Assembly: GCA_001600695.1 (NCBI GenBank) | Contig: BCKQ01000003.1 | Coordinates: 1,401,934-1,465,933, forward strand | Length of the DNA stretch: 64,000 nucleotides | Source of the DNA: Ascoidea asiatica | Lineage: Eukaryota > Ascomycota > Saccharomycetes > Ascoideales > Ascoideaceae | Reading direction: 5' to 3' | Position numbers and translations under genes: made by a program | Notes under the pieces: generated by a model | The model's input: the letters and a program-made list of their open reading frames with translations, nothing else | Database searches by the model: none | What the model was told of the DNA's origin: nothing | In this document: positions 43,610-53,887 of the stretch, one piece after another | Numbering within the stretch: position 1 is the first letter of the stretch | Layout of the letters: each line of letters begins with the position of its first letter

Positions 43610-46600
43610 GTAGGTATTGCCTTGAAATGCAATAATGAAAAGTAATTAACTTAAAATATCGGTAGTTAAAGCTTTGGTACATTAAATAAAAAACAATTGA
43701 AAGATCAGGGAAATAGAAATAAGAAAACATATTTCTAAATTTTTAATGTTTACTCTGATTGATTTCCAATCAAATTTTTGATTAAGGTGAAATTAAAAAT
43801 GTTGATACAAATATGAAATCAATTTAGAAAAATCTGCCTAAAATTGATATTAAATTAATAACAATTTAAAATGAATATGTTTTTTTTTAGAATTGGAATT
43901 GTATTATTTTGCTTTGAATACAGTTTTAAAAAATATTCTACATTTGAGTGTTGAATTGCAATTAAATTTAATTTTAGATATAAGTTTAAAAACTAAATTT
44001 TAATCGTTCTAGAAATAATAATAGTTATTTGGATTTGATTTTTATTTTTGCAATGATTTAAAAAAATAAAATTCTAAATTTGAAAAGTTAATGAATTAGT
44101 AAACTAGTTTTATTTTAGGTTAGTTTATTAAAAGAAAAATTAATATTGAAGAAGCAGTTTAATTGATTATACAACTATTTCTAATTATATTGTTGTTTTT
44201 GTTATTCGATTTAGATTTTGATAAGAATTTATAACAATTGCTTGAAAACTTATCAAAATACTTAGTTTTTTTTAAAAGCTATTATCTGTATTCTTAATAT
44301 AGTTTAATTATTACTAAATGGCTTTCAAAACTCCCCATAGAGGCGAAAGAAGTAAGTTGCAGAAAACGTATTTCAATATGAGCAAAATTTTGATTCCAGA
44401 AGGAATCTAATAGTATAACTATATGGTTTGTACAGATCATTATCCCCGTGACCAAAATAAACCTATAAGTGGCGCAAGGTTAGCCTATGTGGCTCTTTGG
44501 AAGAGTGTGTAGTTAAACCTGTACTCAACGTAAGAGACTTTATGAGGTCTCTTTACTAAAAAAAAGTAGGGTAACTAAATAACTTTTGAGGTGTATTTGG
44601 CAAAAATGGGCTGTGAATATCAGACTTTTGGTAGTGTATTTAGCAAAAAGTGGGCTGCCCTTGAAATATGAAATTTTTGAAATGTTTTGGAATTTAAGAA
44701 TTTTCTAAATTTTTGAAATAGTTGAAATTTTCCAAATTGTTTTTTTTTTTTTTTTTTTATTTCAATTTTAAAATATTAATTCAAATTTTGTTTATTTATA
44801 TAAAGTTATATATAAAATCTATCGTAAAAAAATTGGCAGAGTTTGTATTGATTTTCTTTATATCAGAACAAAATGTTTAATATAAAAATCTGTTCCACCA
44901 GCTAATCTATTAGCACTACCAGCCAGCTCCACCAGCTTTTTCTTATGGAATTTCACTCATTAGTTTTGATTGAAATGTTGTAAACAGTTGGGAATTAGAC
45001 AAATAAAAAAAAAAAAAATAAATGGCAATTGAAAGTTAAAGAAAACTGAGAGTAGCTTTTGATTTGAAGAACCGTTCCTCCACAGTATTTTATGATATGG
45101 CTGTTTTAATCTTAAATCAGCTTCAGCTCATAACCTATAAGCTGATATTCAAGAAGTCCTTGATTTCTTTTCCGCGAGGTAAAGAAAAACAAGGTATTTT
45201 CTTGTATTTATAGATCAAGAATCAAGGGACAGTTTAGGACTCAACCTTGGTGAAATTGCAAATAAGATGTGGCGCTCAAAGAGGGTAACGTGGTTCATTG
45301 TGTGACACGATGGGTGACATGGCCCTTAAAGCCTAATATCTTGCAAGCAACTCACTATGACGGCGGTTATTTGCATCTAATAATATAGACTTGTCTAACC
45401 TGCTTTTGGCCTGAAACACATCTCATTTAGTGGTTTTAAAAACGTTTTACATACGTAAAAGAAACCTGCATAATTTCAGTTGTTGCCAAGCTTGTTGCTC
45501 TTTGGAAAACGTTTTTCCAGCCTTGTAACGTGGATGCCCTCTCTAAGTCGAATCAGAAATTTTTAGTTTTACAAACAAATTTCAGTTAATTTGTTTCTAA
45601 TTTTTAATGTTTGGTATGCTTGATTGTATTCTTTTATTACTATATTTTTGTACACTTATTTAAACTTTAGTAACTTATGTTTTTTGTTTGTATGGTAGAA
45701 ACGTCCCCCATTTTTGATATAATTTCGTTGTCTAAGGTTGATTTATTATCTCACGTTCAATTAACTATTCACTTCATTGTTACAGTTATTAAATTCTATG
45801 GGGACATTTTTTTTAATTTATTAAAGAAAAGAAACTTTATTATGGTCTAAAAATAATAATTTTTTACTGTCATTTTATTTATTTTTTTAATTTTTTATCA
45901 TTAATTTACTAATGCTTTCTGACTATAATACTATAGGTATATTTCTATACTCATACTAAACTCCAGAACTTCTGTCCTATAATCCCAAAATATATCAATA
46001 TTCTTGGTCGTTCATTAATTTTATTTCTTGACATTTTGATTGCTATACGACTAGTAATATGGTCCTTTAAAACCTTTTTGGTTAACCATATTAACAAGGT
46101 AATAAAAGTCTGCCTAATTTATTCTTTCTTTAAAACTGATTTCTGCTCGCATATTGTACTTTTTCTTTGCCATTGAGTCTATTTATTGCAAGGTTTTTGT
46201 TTTTACTTGATTTTTGGTGTATTTTTCTTTTAATTACAGTATATCTCAATTCTGTGAATTTACCTTTTGCATACTTTTGTAGAATGATTAGTTGGGTGTA
46301 CTCTTTGTCATCTACTCTCTCATCGCGTACTTTTTAAGTCAAAACTAAATGATTATCTAATGTGTCTCAAAAACGCCACCAAAACAATTGATAAAAATAT
46401 CACCAGGCACGCCAGATACGCAGGTTGAACTAATGGAAAAGTTTAAATTGGTAGAATAGCAATAACCTCATAAACAAAAACAAATTGATGAAGTAAATTA
46501 AAATACTAAATTTGGCATACTTCGTGGGTAACGACATTAGTAGACATCTGCGAACTATTGACAGAAATGCGTCTTCGACCATTTGCGACCTCAGTAACCA

Positions 46601-46711
46601 CAATGCTCAATTAGGGTAGCCTTTAAGCATTTTCTTTCTCATTTTCCCAACATGTCCGGTGCTTGTTCTATTATTTTTTATATTTTTGTTTTAATTATTT
46701 ATTATTGTGTT
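43610..46711. other. Gene-free repeat-rich stretch
   Basis: 43,740-44,330 is extremely AT-rich. 44,430-44,660 holds a stem-loop (44530-44556) and a short diverged duplication (GTGTATTTGGCAAAAATGGG near 44,593 and GTGTATTTAGCAAAAAGTGG near 44,635). A poly-T tract lies near 44,735. Around 45,050-45,550 and 46,370-46,620 the DNA is richer in G+C and has open pieces in one or other frame (for example NLGEIANKMWRSKRVTWFIV at about 45,240), too broken to name. Confidence 0.5.
44530..44556. other. Stem-loop
   Basis: GTAAGAGAC (44530-44538) pairs with GTCTCTTTAC (44547-44556) with one bulged base around an 8-base loop, followed by an A-run. It may be a transposon end or an RNA structure. No function is assigned. 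Confidence 0.35.
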
Positions 46712-47055
46712 GATGCATATCTGTATCATTTGTTTATTTGTTAATGATTTCGGGTTTCCTTTTTATTTATGATACTTCTGTGTTTCATTTTTAATTCTTT
46801 ATACAGTTTTGTATCAAGTTTATATTTTCATACATTTCGGTATCATCTCTATTTTTGTGATAAACATTTGTGTCATTCTTATATCGGATATTAATTTGGT
46901 GTTTCAGTTTGTATTTCTTGATACATATTCGTATCCGTATGCAATCGGTTTACATTTCTAATTTTTTATTTTAAACTTTTGATACACTTTTGTAAGATTT
47001 TTATTTTTTCAGATACACTCCTGTGTCCTTGTGAACATTTATGATATGCATCAAG
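46712..47055. repeat. Array of short dyads with a period near 30 bp
   Basis: Variants of GATACA-N4-TGTATC recur with starts near 46712, 46745, 46771, 46800, 46829, 46859, 46887, 46920, 46981, 47012 and 47043. A weak unit near 46951 would keep the phase. Clear examples are ATACAGTTTTGTATC, GATACATATTCGTATC and GATACACTCCTGTGTC. Sequences between the dyads are T-rich and not conserved. It is not coding, because the spacing varies and stops occur in every frame. Confidence 0.75.
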
Positions 47056-48532
47056 GTTCGGATTTAATTTGTGTTGTTTATATCATTTTTATTGTTTTAA
47101 ATTTTAATGTTATTATCAAATCAATTTGAAAATATCAATCAGTCGAACCATTACCTAATGAAGTTCAGCTGTCAATATTTAAGCATGGAACGAAGTTCCC
47201 AGTTTAGTTAAATATTAATCAGAAAAATCAGATTTACATTTCATCTAGAAAATACTTCGATTAACAGCCTATTTTCTTTAATGTCCACAGTATTTGCTAA
47301 CTTAGTTAAACCGAGCGGCAATCATTGTCCTATAAGATTATATTTTCTTAACCCATTATTAGTTTTATTTAAAAATAGGGCCATTCATATATAGGGGACG
47401 CTCGTAATTAAACAACATATGTAAATTTTGCACTGAGTTTTTTGTTTTTCACTCCCTCTATAATTAAGATTATTAAGGGTAAAAATTAAAACTTAATTTT
47501 AAACTGACTTTCAATTCTGACATTCACCCAACCAAGTTATCTCTTCCTTTAGATTGAGCTTTAATTCAAACAAATTCAAATAATTGAGTTTATAAAAAGA
47601 CCATTCCATAAATATTTGTGAAATCATCCTACAACCGCCTCTATATAACTTGTACAGGGCATTCATTAATCGAATTTTTTATTGCGCATTATCTCAAATT
47701 ACATAACGTGTAATTTGAACTGTGAGATTCCAGCCTAATTAACCAAAACATATTCTACCATTAATCTAATATTGTGTCACTCATGAAGTTGCGAAACAAA
47801 TCACAACCCTTACCCAACTTTTCTGTTGTTAATTGAATACGAGGGCGGTTAAAAAAAACAATCCAGGGGCACGTCACAGCCCAACCTGCAAATTTAGTTA
47901 TGGATTCCCAATAACTTTACTGTTAATGTGTTACAATTTTCCCTCATCGCAGTGATAAATGCTGCCTCATCCTGAATTCGTGAACTACAGCACACGCACC
48001 TACTATAGTTTCGGAGGCTGCTAGGTTTAAACAAATATGTTCATGGTTTAAATTAATTATAGCAATGGCGGCGGCATCTAAAAACCATTTTTGTTTGATT
48101 CTACAATTATGGACGTTGTGTAGTCAGTATTATTTTCAAGTTTTGTACTATACTGCTGACCTTTGTCTATTGCCGTTGATTACTATAGGGAACTATATTT
48201 ACTCATATAAGGTAAAAATGTTTTTTTTTGGAATACAGCTGTAGACTGGTTTTTCAATAATTTTCAAATATACTTTAAATGATCATTTATTCTTGTTTTA
48301 GTCAAGTATCAGTATATGTTTTCCTTTGTGTACACTACCGGTAGCTCGGTTCCTGCGCCAAAATCCTAATTATATTTGTGTTTTGGAATCCAGTTAGCTT
48401 GTTAATCTGCCAAGAAGAATTTCAACGATTTTGTGTTTTGACTCAATTAATAGAAAACCAAAGGAATTAACGTTTATTAGACGCATATGTGTTTTGTGTT
48501 GCAAAGGTAGTTTAGAGCCGGAAGTCTCACGT
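47056..48532. other. Gene-free stretch before the second MITE
   Basis: Mixed-composition DNA without recognisable coding or RNA genes. More G+C-rich patches (47,600-48,000) look like further decayed elements. No clear repeat partner was found inside the window. Confidence 0.45.
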
Positions 48533-48844
48533 TAGTAGGGCAATTTTGCACAAGTGTTTTTTTAGCTTGAGTCCTAAGGGTCTGTCAGTTAGGCTCCGCA
48601 TAAATAACGCCCTAATTTTCTAAAAAAAAACAGGACAAATTTCATGTGTGGTCCTTTAAATTTGGAACAGAGGAAAAATTAGTAAATTTTAGTTTTCTGT
48701 ATACCTGAACTTAAGTAGAAAAAGTAACGCTAATTAATAAATAAGTGGAGCTCTAAGTGTCTTCCTTTTATCAGTGGAATTCACGTGACTTCCACTTATA
48801 GCGCCACTTATCAAAAAAAAAACTTGTTCAAAATTGCTCTAGTA
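48533..48844 (-). mobile_element. Intact MITE-like TIR element (second copy)
   Basis: 312 bp from TA to TA. The left end TAGTAGGGCAATTTTGCACA is the inverted partner of the right end TGTTCAAAATTGCTCTAGTA. In reverse complement it aligns along its length with the split element at 21292-21410 plus 25941-26158, sharing for example ACACTTAGAGCTCCA and AAAACTAAAATTTACTAATT. It contains a CACGTGA motif and the AGCTCCACTTAT palindrome arm, but no coding capacity. Confidence 0.88.
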
Positions 48845-49867
48845 TTTATCGGAAAAGGTAAATAATATTCATCTATAAAAGCTAAACTGGTCTTGGTTTT
48901 TTAATACATGTGTGCGCTCGTAGAACCCAAAAACAGCTTTACGACAAGAAGCAATAATGCTTATATTAATTAAATTAGGCTAAACAAGCCTTTGCGTGGG
49001 TAATGAGGTTTACTTAACCATGTGATCTTTATAACATGTGACATCTGCTAGAAGAGTCACATGATCTCTTAAAACATGGTCGGTTTATGTTTTGGGTAAA
49101 TATTTAAGTTGTCTATGTGCAAAGATGAAACTTAGTCATCTTCTTACCACTTTTATAGTTAGTAAGACAAAATATACTTATATTTCTTATTATATTAAAG
49201 GGATAACTATTTTGATTGTTAGTGTGGCTGCAGCTTTTGAGCTACGTAAGCGTGTCAGGGTTGTTTTGTATTCTTCCGTCTGTTTCACTCGTATTTTTAT
49301 TTTTCTCTTCTTCTTCTGTTTTTTCTTCGTCTAAATTATGTTCTTCATCTTCATCAGTTTTAGCTGTTAAAGACGAGTGGTGTATGCCATTTTGATCATC
49401 TTTTGTTCATATTTACTGGTTCTTCTTCTGTTGAATCTAATCTGTTCAATTTATTGGTAGGATTTCTGTGAGGTAGAATAGACATTTTTATTTCGAATTC
49501 CCCATTCATTTCTTCTAACCTGCTCTTAGTTTCATTAAGTTTCTAGTCAATTTCATTTAGTTTGATTTCATAGCAATTCTTTCTAAATCTAAATTAAAAT
49601 CAGGGTCAAATTTATGAATTTTTTAACTTATCATAATTTTCATTACATCTATTCTTTCTTTACAAAATACTCTAAAGTATTAAAATCATTTTCTATTCAA
49701 ATTCTTTAATTTATATCATCTCAAATATCGTTGATATTTTAGATTATTTATATCTTTTGTATCATTTGTTTTTTTTGGCTATTTTCATTCAATCATTTCT
49801 TCTTCTGTTTTCGCTGATTATTAAAATCATTAAATAGATAATCAAGCAGGTAAGGAACTAAAAAAAA
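48845..49867. other. RSN1 upstream region with transposon-like debris
   Basis: 48,960-49,100 includes GGCTAAACAAGCCTTTGCG (compare 21,240) and ATGTGACATC...GTCACATGATC inverted motifs. On the minus strand, 49,320-49,620 gives broken acidic protein such as RNPTNKLNRLDSTEEEPVNM, perhaps an old gag. The last 200 bp are AT-rich promoter DNA. Confidence 0.45.
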
Positions 49868-52774
49868 ATGACAGATTCAACTGATACAAAAAATACAACT
49901 ACATCTTCTGTTATTTCTTCTGTTATATTCAATAGTGTAATATTAGGTTCTTTTACTCTAGCTTTTCTATTATTGAGATTAAAATTTAAAAGAATTTATC
50001 AACCAAAATCTGCCTTTAATCTAGTACCAAATGAGAAAAAACCTGAACCATTACCTCCTGGAGTATTTAGATGGTTGATAATTTTATTGAAAAAAAAAAA
50101 TAATTTTATAATCAAACAAGCTGGCATCGACGGTTACTTCTTTTTAAGATATCTATTTTTAATCTCTTCAATTTCTTTAGTTTCGTTAATTTTTATTTAT
50201 CCAGTTTTATTACCAATCAATATAACTGGTGGTAATAATAATTCAGGTTTAGATAAATTATCAATATCGAATATCAAAAATTCAAAAAGATTATATGCTC
50301 ATGCACTTTATTCAATGTTTTTTTATTTCTTAATATTATTTATAATTTATAGAGAACTAATTTACTATATAAATTTAAGAGCAGCGATTTTATCTAGTCC
50401 CAAATATGCAACAAATTTATCATCCAGAGTTGTACTTTTTCAATCCGTACCAACTCAATATCTTAATGAATATGAATTTTCCAAATTATTCAATGGTATT
50501 AAAAAAGTTTGGATAACAAGAGCTCATAAAGATTTATCAAAAAAACTAAACAAAAGAGATAAATTAGCTTTTATTTTAGAAAGTGCTGAGAATAAAATTT
50601 TAAAAAATGCAATGAAAATTAAAATAAACTCAGATAAAAAAAATAAAATATTAGAACCAATTGATGAAATTTCAACATATATTAAAACTAATAAAAGACC
50701 AAGTCATAGATTAAAGTTTCCAATTTTTGGTAAAAAAGTTGATACGATTAATTATTGTAAAACTAATTTACCAAAATTAAATAATGAGATTTTAATTTTA
50801 CAAAAAAATCATTCAATTTCCAAACCAATGAATTCTGTTTTCGTTGAATTTGAAAATCAATATTTAGCTCAACTAGCTTTTCAATCAACTCCACATCATA
50901 CTCCATTGAATTTAGGACCAAAATTTATTGGAATTTCTCCTGAAGATATTTTTTGGCCAAATATGAGAATTTATTGGTATGAAAGATTAATTCGTTCTTT
51001 TGTTTCGGCTGTAACTATTTTTTCTCTTGTAATTTTATGGGCTTTTCCTGTAGCTTTTGTTGGTTTGATTTCAAATGTAAATTATTTAACAAAGCAATTA
51101 TCTTGGTTACGTTGGATTAATGATATTCCAAGTTCTTTGTTAGGTATTATTACTTCCTTATTACCAACTATTTTATTAGCATTATTAATGATGTTATTAC
51201 CTGTAATTATAAGATCAATGGCAAAATTATCTGGATGTGTTTCAACTCAATATATTGAATACTATACTCAACAAGCCTATTTCGCTTTTCAAGTTATTCA
51301 AGTTTTTTTAGTTACAACTATTTCATCCTCTGCAACTTCAACTGTAACTCAAATTATAGAAGATCCAACAAGTATCATGAGCCTATTATCTGAAAATTTA
51401 CCAAAATCTTCAAATTTTTATGTTTGCTATATTGCCCTTCAAGGTTTTTCAATTTCAGGAGCTCTTTTATTAAACTATAAAACTTTACTAATGTTTTATG
51501 CTTTAGGTTTTTTATTTGATAAGACTGTTAGGAAAAAATGGAGTAGATTTAATATTCTTGATAATACTTCTTGGGGTACAACTTTTCCAATTTATACAAA
51601 TCTAGCGGTTATAACTTTTTCATATGGAATAATTTCTCCAATTGTTTTACTATTTGCATTTGTTGGATTTTCATTATTATACATTGCATATTTACATTCT
51701 TTAACTTATGTTCAAGGGGAAAGTGCAGATTCAAGAGGAATTCATTACCCGAGAGCTCTATTTCAAACCATAGTTGGTATTTACCTTGGTGAGATCTGTT
51801 TATTAGGTTTATTCATTGTTGGTAAAGGTTGGGGACCAATTATTCTAGAAGCTATTTGTTTAGGTGTTACTATTTTCGTTCATACTAATTTAAATAAAGC
51901 TTTTGATAAATTAATGACAATTGTACCTGTTGATACAATGAGACCGTTAGATGGTAATTCTGATACTCCTTCTTTTTCATTTTCGAATAATAATGGTAAT
52001 ATTAACAGTACTAGCAGTAATAATCCTAACCAAAATTCTCCTTCAACTAATCCTCTTTCATTTGGTAATAATATATCAGTTATTAATGATCTACCTGAAT
52101 TCAATTCAAACTCAAACTCAAATTATAATTCTACTTCAAAAGGCTTAAATCGTAATTCAAATTCAAATTATTCGGAAACTACAAATGTTTATGAGAATAT
52201 TGAATTAGAAATTAAAAATGAAGAAATTCCCTCATCTTTATTAACTCCTTCAAAAACAAGAAATACAATCCTTACTGAAATTTCTGTTGCTAAAACTCAA
52301 AATGAGCTTGATACTCTTGCAAATGTTCCATTACTTGCGGATGGTGATAATAATCCAATTCCAAAAGCTAATGCGATTATAAGATTTTTCAAACCACATA
52401 TTTATTGTTCTTATAAATTTCAAAAAAACTCAATTCCAGATTTATATAAAATGATTGATAAAGATGAAATTAATAAAAATTATGAACATGCTTATGATTA
52501 TCCTGCTGTTAGTGCAAAACCACCGTATCTTTGGATACCTGAAGATCCAATGGGCTTATCTAAAATCGAAATTAATAATTTTGAGGGTATAATCAAAATG
52601 TCTGATAACGGAGCTTATTTTGATCAAAATGGTGAAATTTTTTGGACTTCAGATCCTCCTGAATATGACAAAGAGGAATATGATATTAATTTTGATGATA
52701 TTAAACTTGAAGATAATGAATCAGATAATGATATTGATATTAAAAATGCGAAAAGTAGCACAGATAAATATTAA
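49868..52774 (+). CDS. RSN1: Rsn1-like OSCA/CSC1-family membrane protein
   Basis: Member of the calcium-permeable stress-gated/OSCA-TMEM63 superfamily. S. cerevisiae Rsn1 is linked to membrane traffic and salt tolerance. The 968-residue product has an N-terminal transmembrane helix (about 16-38) and a conserved segment with AGIDGYFFLRYLFL and YPVLLPINITGG. Two further helices follow, then a cytoplasmic domain (about 165-375). A seven-helix RSN1_7TM core (about 385-690) includes FWPNMRIYWYERLIRSFVSA and YVQGESADSRGIHYPRALFQ. A long cytoplasmic tail ends with the conserved PYLWIPEDPMGLSKIEI and an acidic C-terminus. An Asn/Ser-rich insertion lies at about 700-770. It is close in length to S. 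cerevisiae Rsn1 (953). Orthology to RSN1 rather than a paralogue rests on the N-terminal match. Confidence 0.88.
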   Translation: MTDSTDTKNTTTSSVISSVIFNSVILGSFTLAFLLLRLKFKRIYQPKSAFNLVPNEKKPEPLPPGVFRWLIILLKKKNNFIIKQAGIDGYFFLRYLFLISSISLVSLIFIYPVLLPINITGGNNNSGLDKLSISNIKNSKRLYAHALYSMFFYFLILFIIYRELIYYINLRAAILSSPKYATNLSSRVVLFQSVPTQYLNEYEFSKLFNGIKKVWITRAHKDLSKKLNKRDKLAFILESAENKILKNAMKIKINSDKKNKILEPIDEISTYIKTNKRPSHRLKFPIFGKKVDTINYCKTNLPKLNNEILILQKNHSISKPMNSVFVEFENQYLAQLAFQSTPHHTPLNLGPKFIGISPEDIFWPNMRIYWYERLIRSFVSAVTIFSLVILWAFPVAFVGLISNVNYLTKQLSWLRWINDIPSSLLGIITSLLPTILLALLMMLLPVIIRSMAKLSGCVSTQYIEYYTQQAYFAFQVIQVFLVTTISSSATSTVTQIIEDPTSIMSLLSENLPKSSNFYVCYIALQGFSISGALLLNYKTLLMFYALGFLFDKTVRKKWSRFNILDNTSWGTTFPIYTNLAVITFSYGIISPIVLLFAFVGFSLLYIAYLHSLTYVQGESADSRGIHYPRALFQTIVGIYLGEICLLGLFIVGKGWGPIILEAICLGVTIFVHTNLNKAFDKLMTIVPVDTMRPLDGNSDTPSFSFSNNNGNINSTSSNNPNQNSPSTNPLSFGNNISVINDLPEFNSNSNSNYNSTSKGLNRNSNSNYSETTNVYENIELEIKNEEIPSSLLTPSKTRNTILTEISVAKTQNELDTLANVPLLADGDNNPIPKANAIIRFFKPHIYCSYKFQKNSIPDLYKMIDKDEINKNYEHAYDYPAVSAKPPYLWIPEDPMGLSKIEINNFEGIIKMSDNGAYFDQNGEIFWTSDPPEYDKEEYDINFDDIKLEDNESDNDIDIKNAKSSTDKY

Positions 52775-53344
52775 TGCAATTCTTTTAAAATGTTGTTGTT
52801 TTTTAAATTTTTTTTCCTATTTGTTTCTTCTGTTAAATTCTAATTGTAATTCTTATTTTAATATTTTTTAATTTCTTTGTTTTATTTTTTCAATCTTTAT
52901 TGACGAAATCTTTTAAATCTTGCTCATCATTGTACTTTTTTTTTTTTTTCTATACTTATTTGTCTTTTCCATTTATAACATATTTGCGCTTGATAAAGTA
53001 TCATATTAATCAATAATTATTAATTTATTAAAATTTACGCGTTTGTTTATACTATTGAATAAGGTAGCACAAAAGTAATTTTTTTTATTCAATTGTTAGT
53101 ATTTGTCAGGAGGGTAACCCTGTCACACTCAATACGGCAAAAGATATTTTTATTTTTTTACGCGTTATTGGATTTTTTAAACTTTGCTCTGTAATGGAAA
53201 TTAAACTTTTTCGAAGAATTAATAATATTTAAAGGAATAATCGAATATCATTGAAAAAAATGAGAAATTTAATTTAATATTCAATTATAAACAATATATA
53301 TTTGACCAAATAAACAATAGATAACTATCAGACAAATAATCAAA
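52775..53344. promoter_or_regulatory. DUT1 promoter with two MCB boxes
   Basis: AT-rich DNA. ACGCGT occurs at 53037-53042 and 53160-53165, about 308 and 185 bp before the DUT1 ATG. Between them, at about 53,111-53,121, is the symmetric AGGGTAACCCT, resembling general regulatory factor sites. Two MCBs in so AT-rich a region strongly suggest MBF control, matching RNR1. Confidence 0.78.
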
Positions 53345-53797
53345 ATGACAATCAATACAAATAAAGAATATTTAAAAATATTTAAAAGATCTGAAAATGC
53401 AACGTTACCAACAAAAGGATCTGAATTATCAGCAGGTTATGATTTATATTCGTCAGAGGATGGATTAATACCTGCCAAAGGACAAGGAATGATATCAACA
53501 GATTTAACAATTATTGTACCAATTGGTACATATGGTAGAGTTGCACCAAGATCGGGTTTAGCAGTTAAAAATGGAATTACCACTGGTGCTGGAGTTATTG
53601 ATGCAGATTATAGAGGAGAAGTTAAAATTGTTTTATTCAATCTTTCAGATAAAGAATTTAAAATTAAAAAAGGTGATAGAATTGCACAATTAGTTTTAGA
53701 AAAAATAGTTATGGCAGATATTTTAGAAGTTGATAATATTAAAATTGAAGAAACTTTAAGAGGTGAAGGAGGATTTGGTAGTACAGGTAAAAATTAA
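53345..53797 (+). CDS. DUT1: dUTP pyrophosphatase (dUTPase)
   Basis: Hydrolyses dUTP to dUMP and PPi. This keeps uracil out of DNA and feeds thymidylate synthesis. The 150-residue homotrimeric-type enzyme has all five dUTPase motifs: SAGYDLYS (I), PRSGLAV (II), [17 protein letters not shown] (III), [10 protein letters not shown] (IV) and [10 protein letters not shown] (V, the mobile C-terminal arm). Length equals that of yeast Dut1 (147) within a few residues. The ATG at 53345 is in AAAATG context. It converges with HCR1 across 90 bp. Two MCB boxes upstream indicate G1/S expression with RNR1. Confidence 0.98.
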   Translation: MTINTNKEYLKIFKRSENATLPTKGSELSAGYDLYSSEDGLIPAKGQGMISTDLTIIVPIGTYGRVAPRSGLAVKNGITTGAGVIDADYRGEVKIVLFNLSDKEFKIKKGDRIAQLVLEKIVMADILEVDNIKIEETLRGEGGFGSTGKN

Positions 53798-53887
53798 ATT
53801 TGTATGAATTAAAATTATGAAAGAGTTATATAGAAATTATATATATATTAGAAATATATGAAAAATATATTATATAAGGAATGAGAA

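Noticed and set aside
43610-44330. 5' LTR of the minus-strand copia relic
   Set aside because: I compared this stretch by eye with 38.8-39.8 kb and saw no convincing direct repeat, so no LTR is called.
46712-47055. CRISPR-like array
   Set aside because: The repeats are short degenerate dyads with no constant repeat and no cas genes, and the sequence is eukaryotic.
47600-48000. Possible tRNA or structured RNA in a G+C-richer patch
   Set aside because: I found no B-box (GGTTCGANNCC) or cloverleaf. No tRNA, rRNA or snRNA was recognised anywhere in the window.
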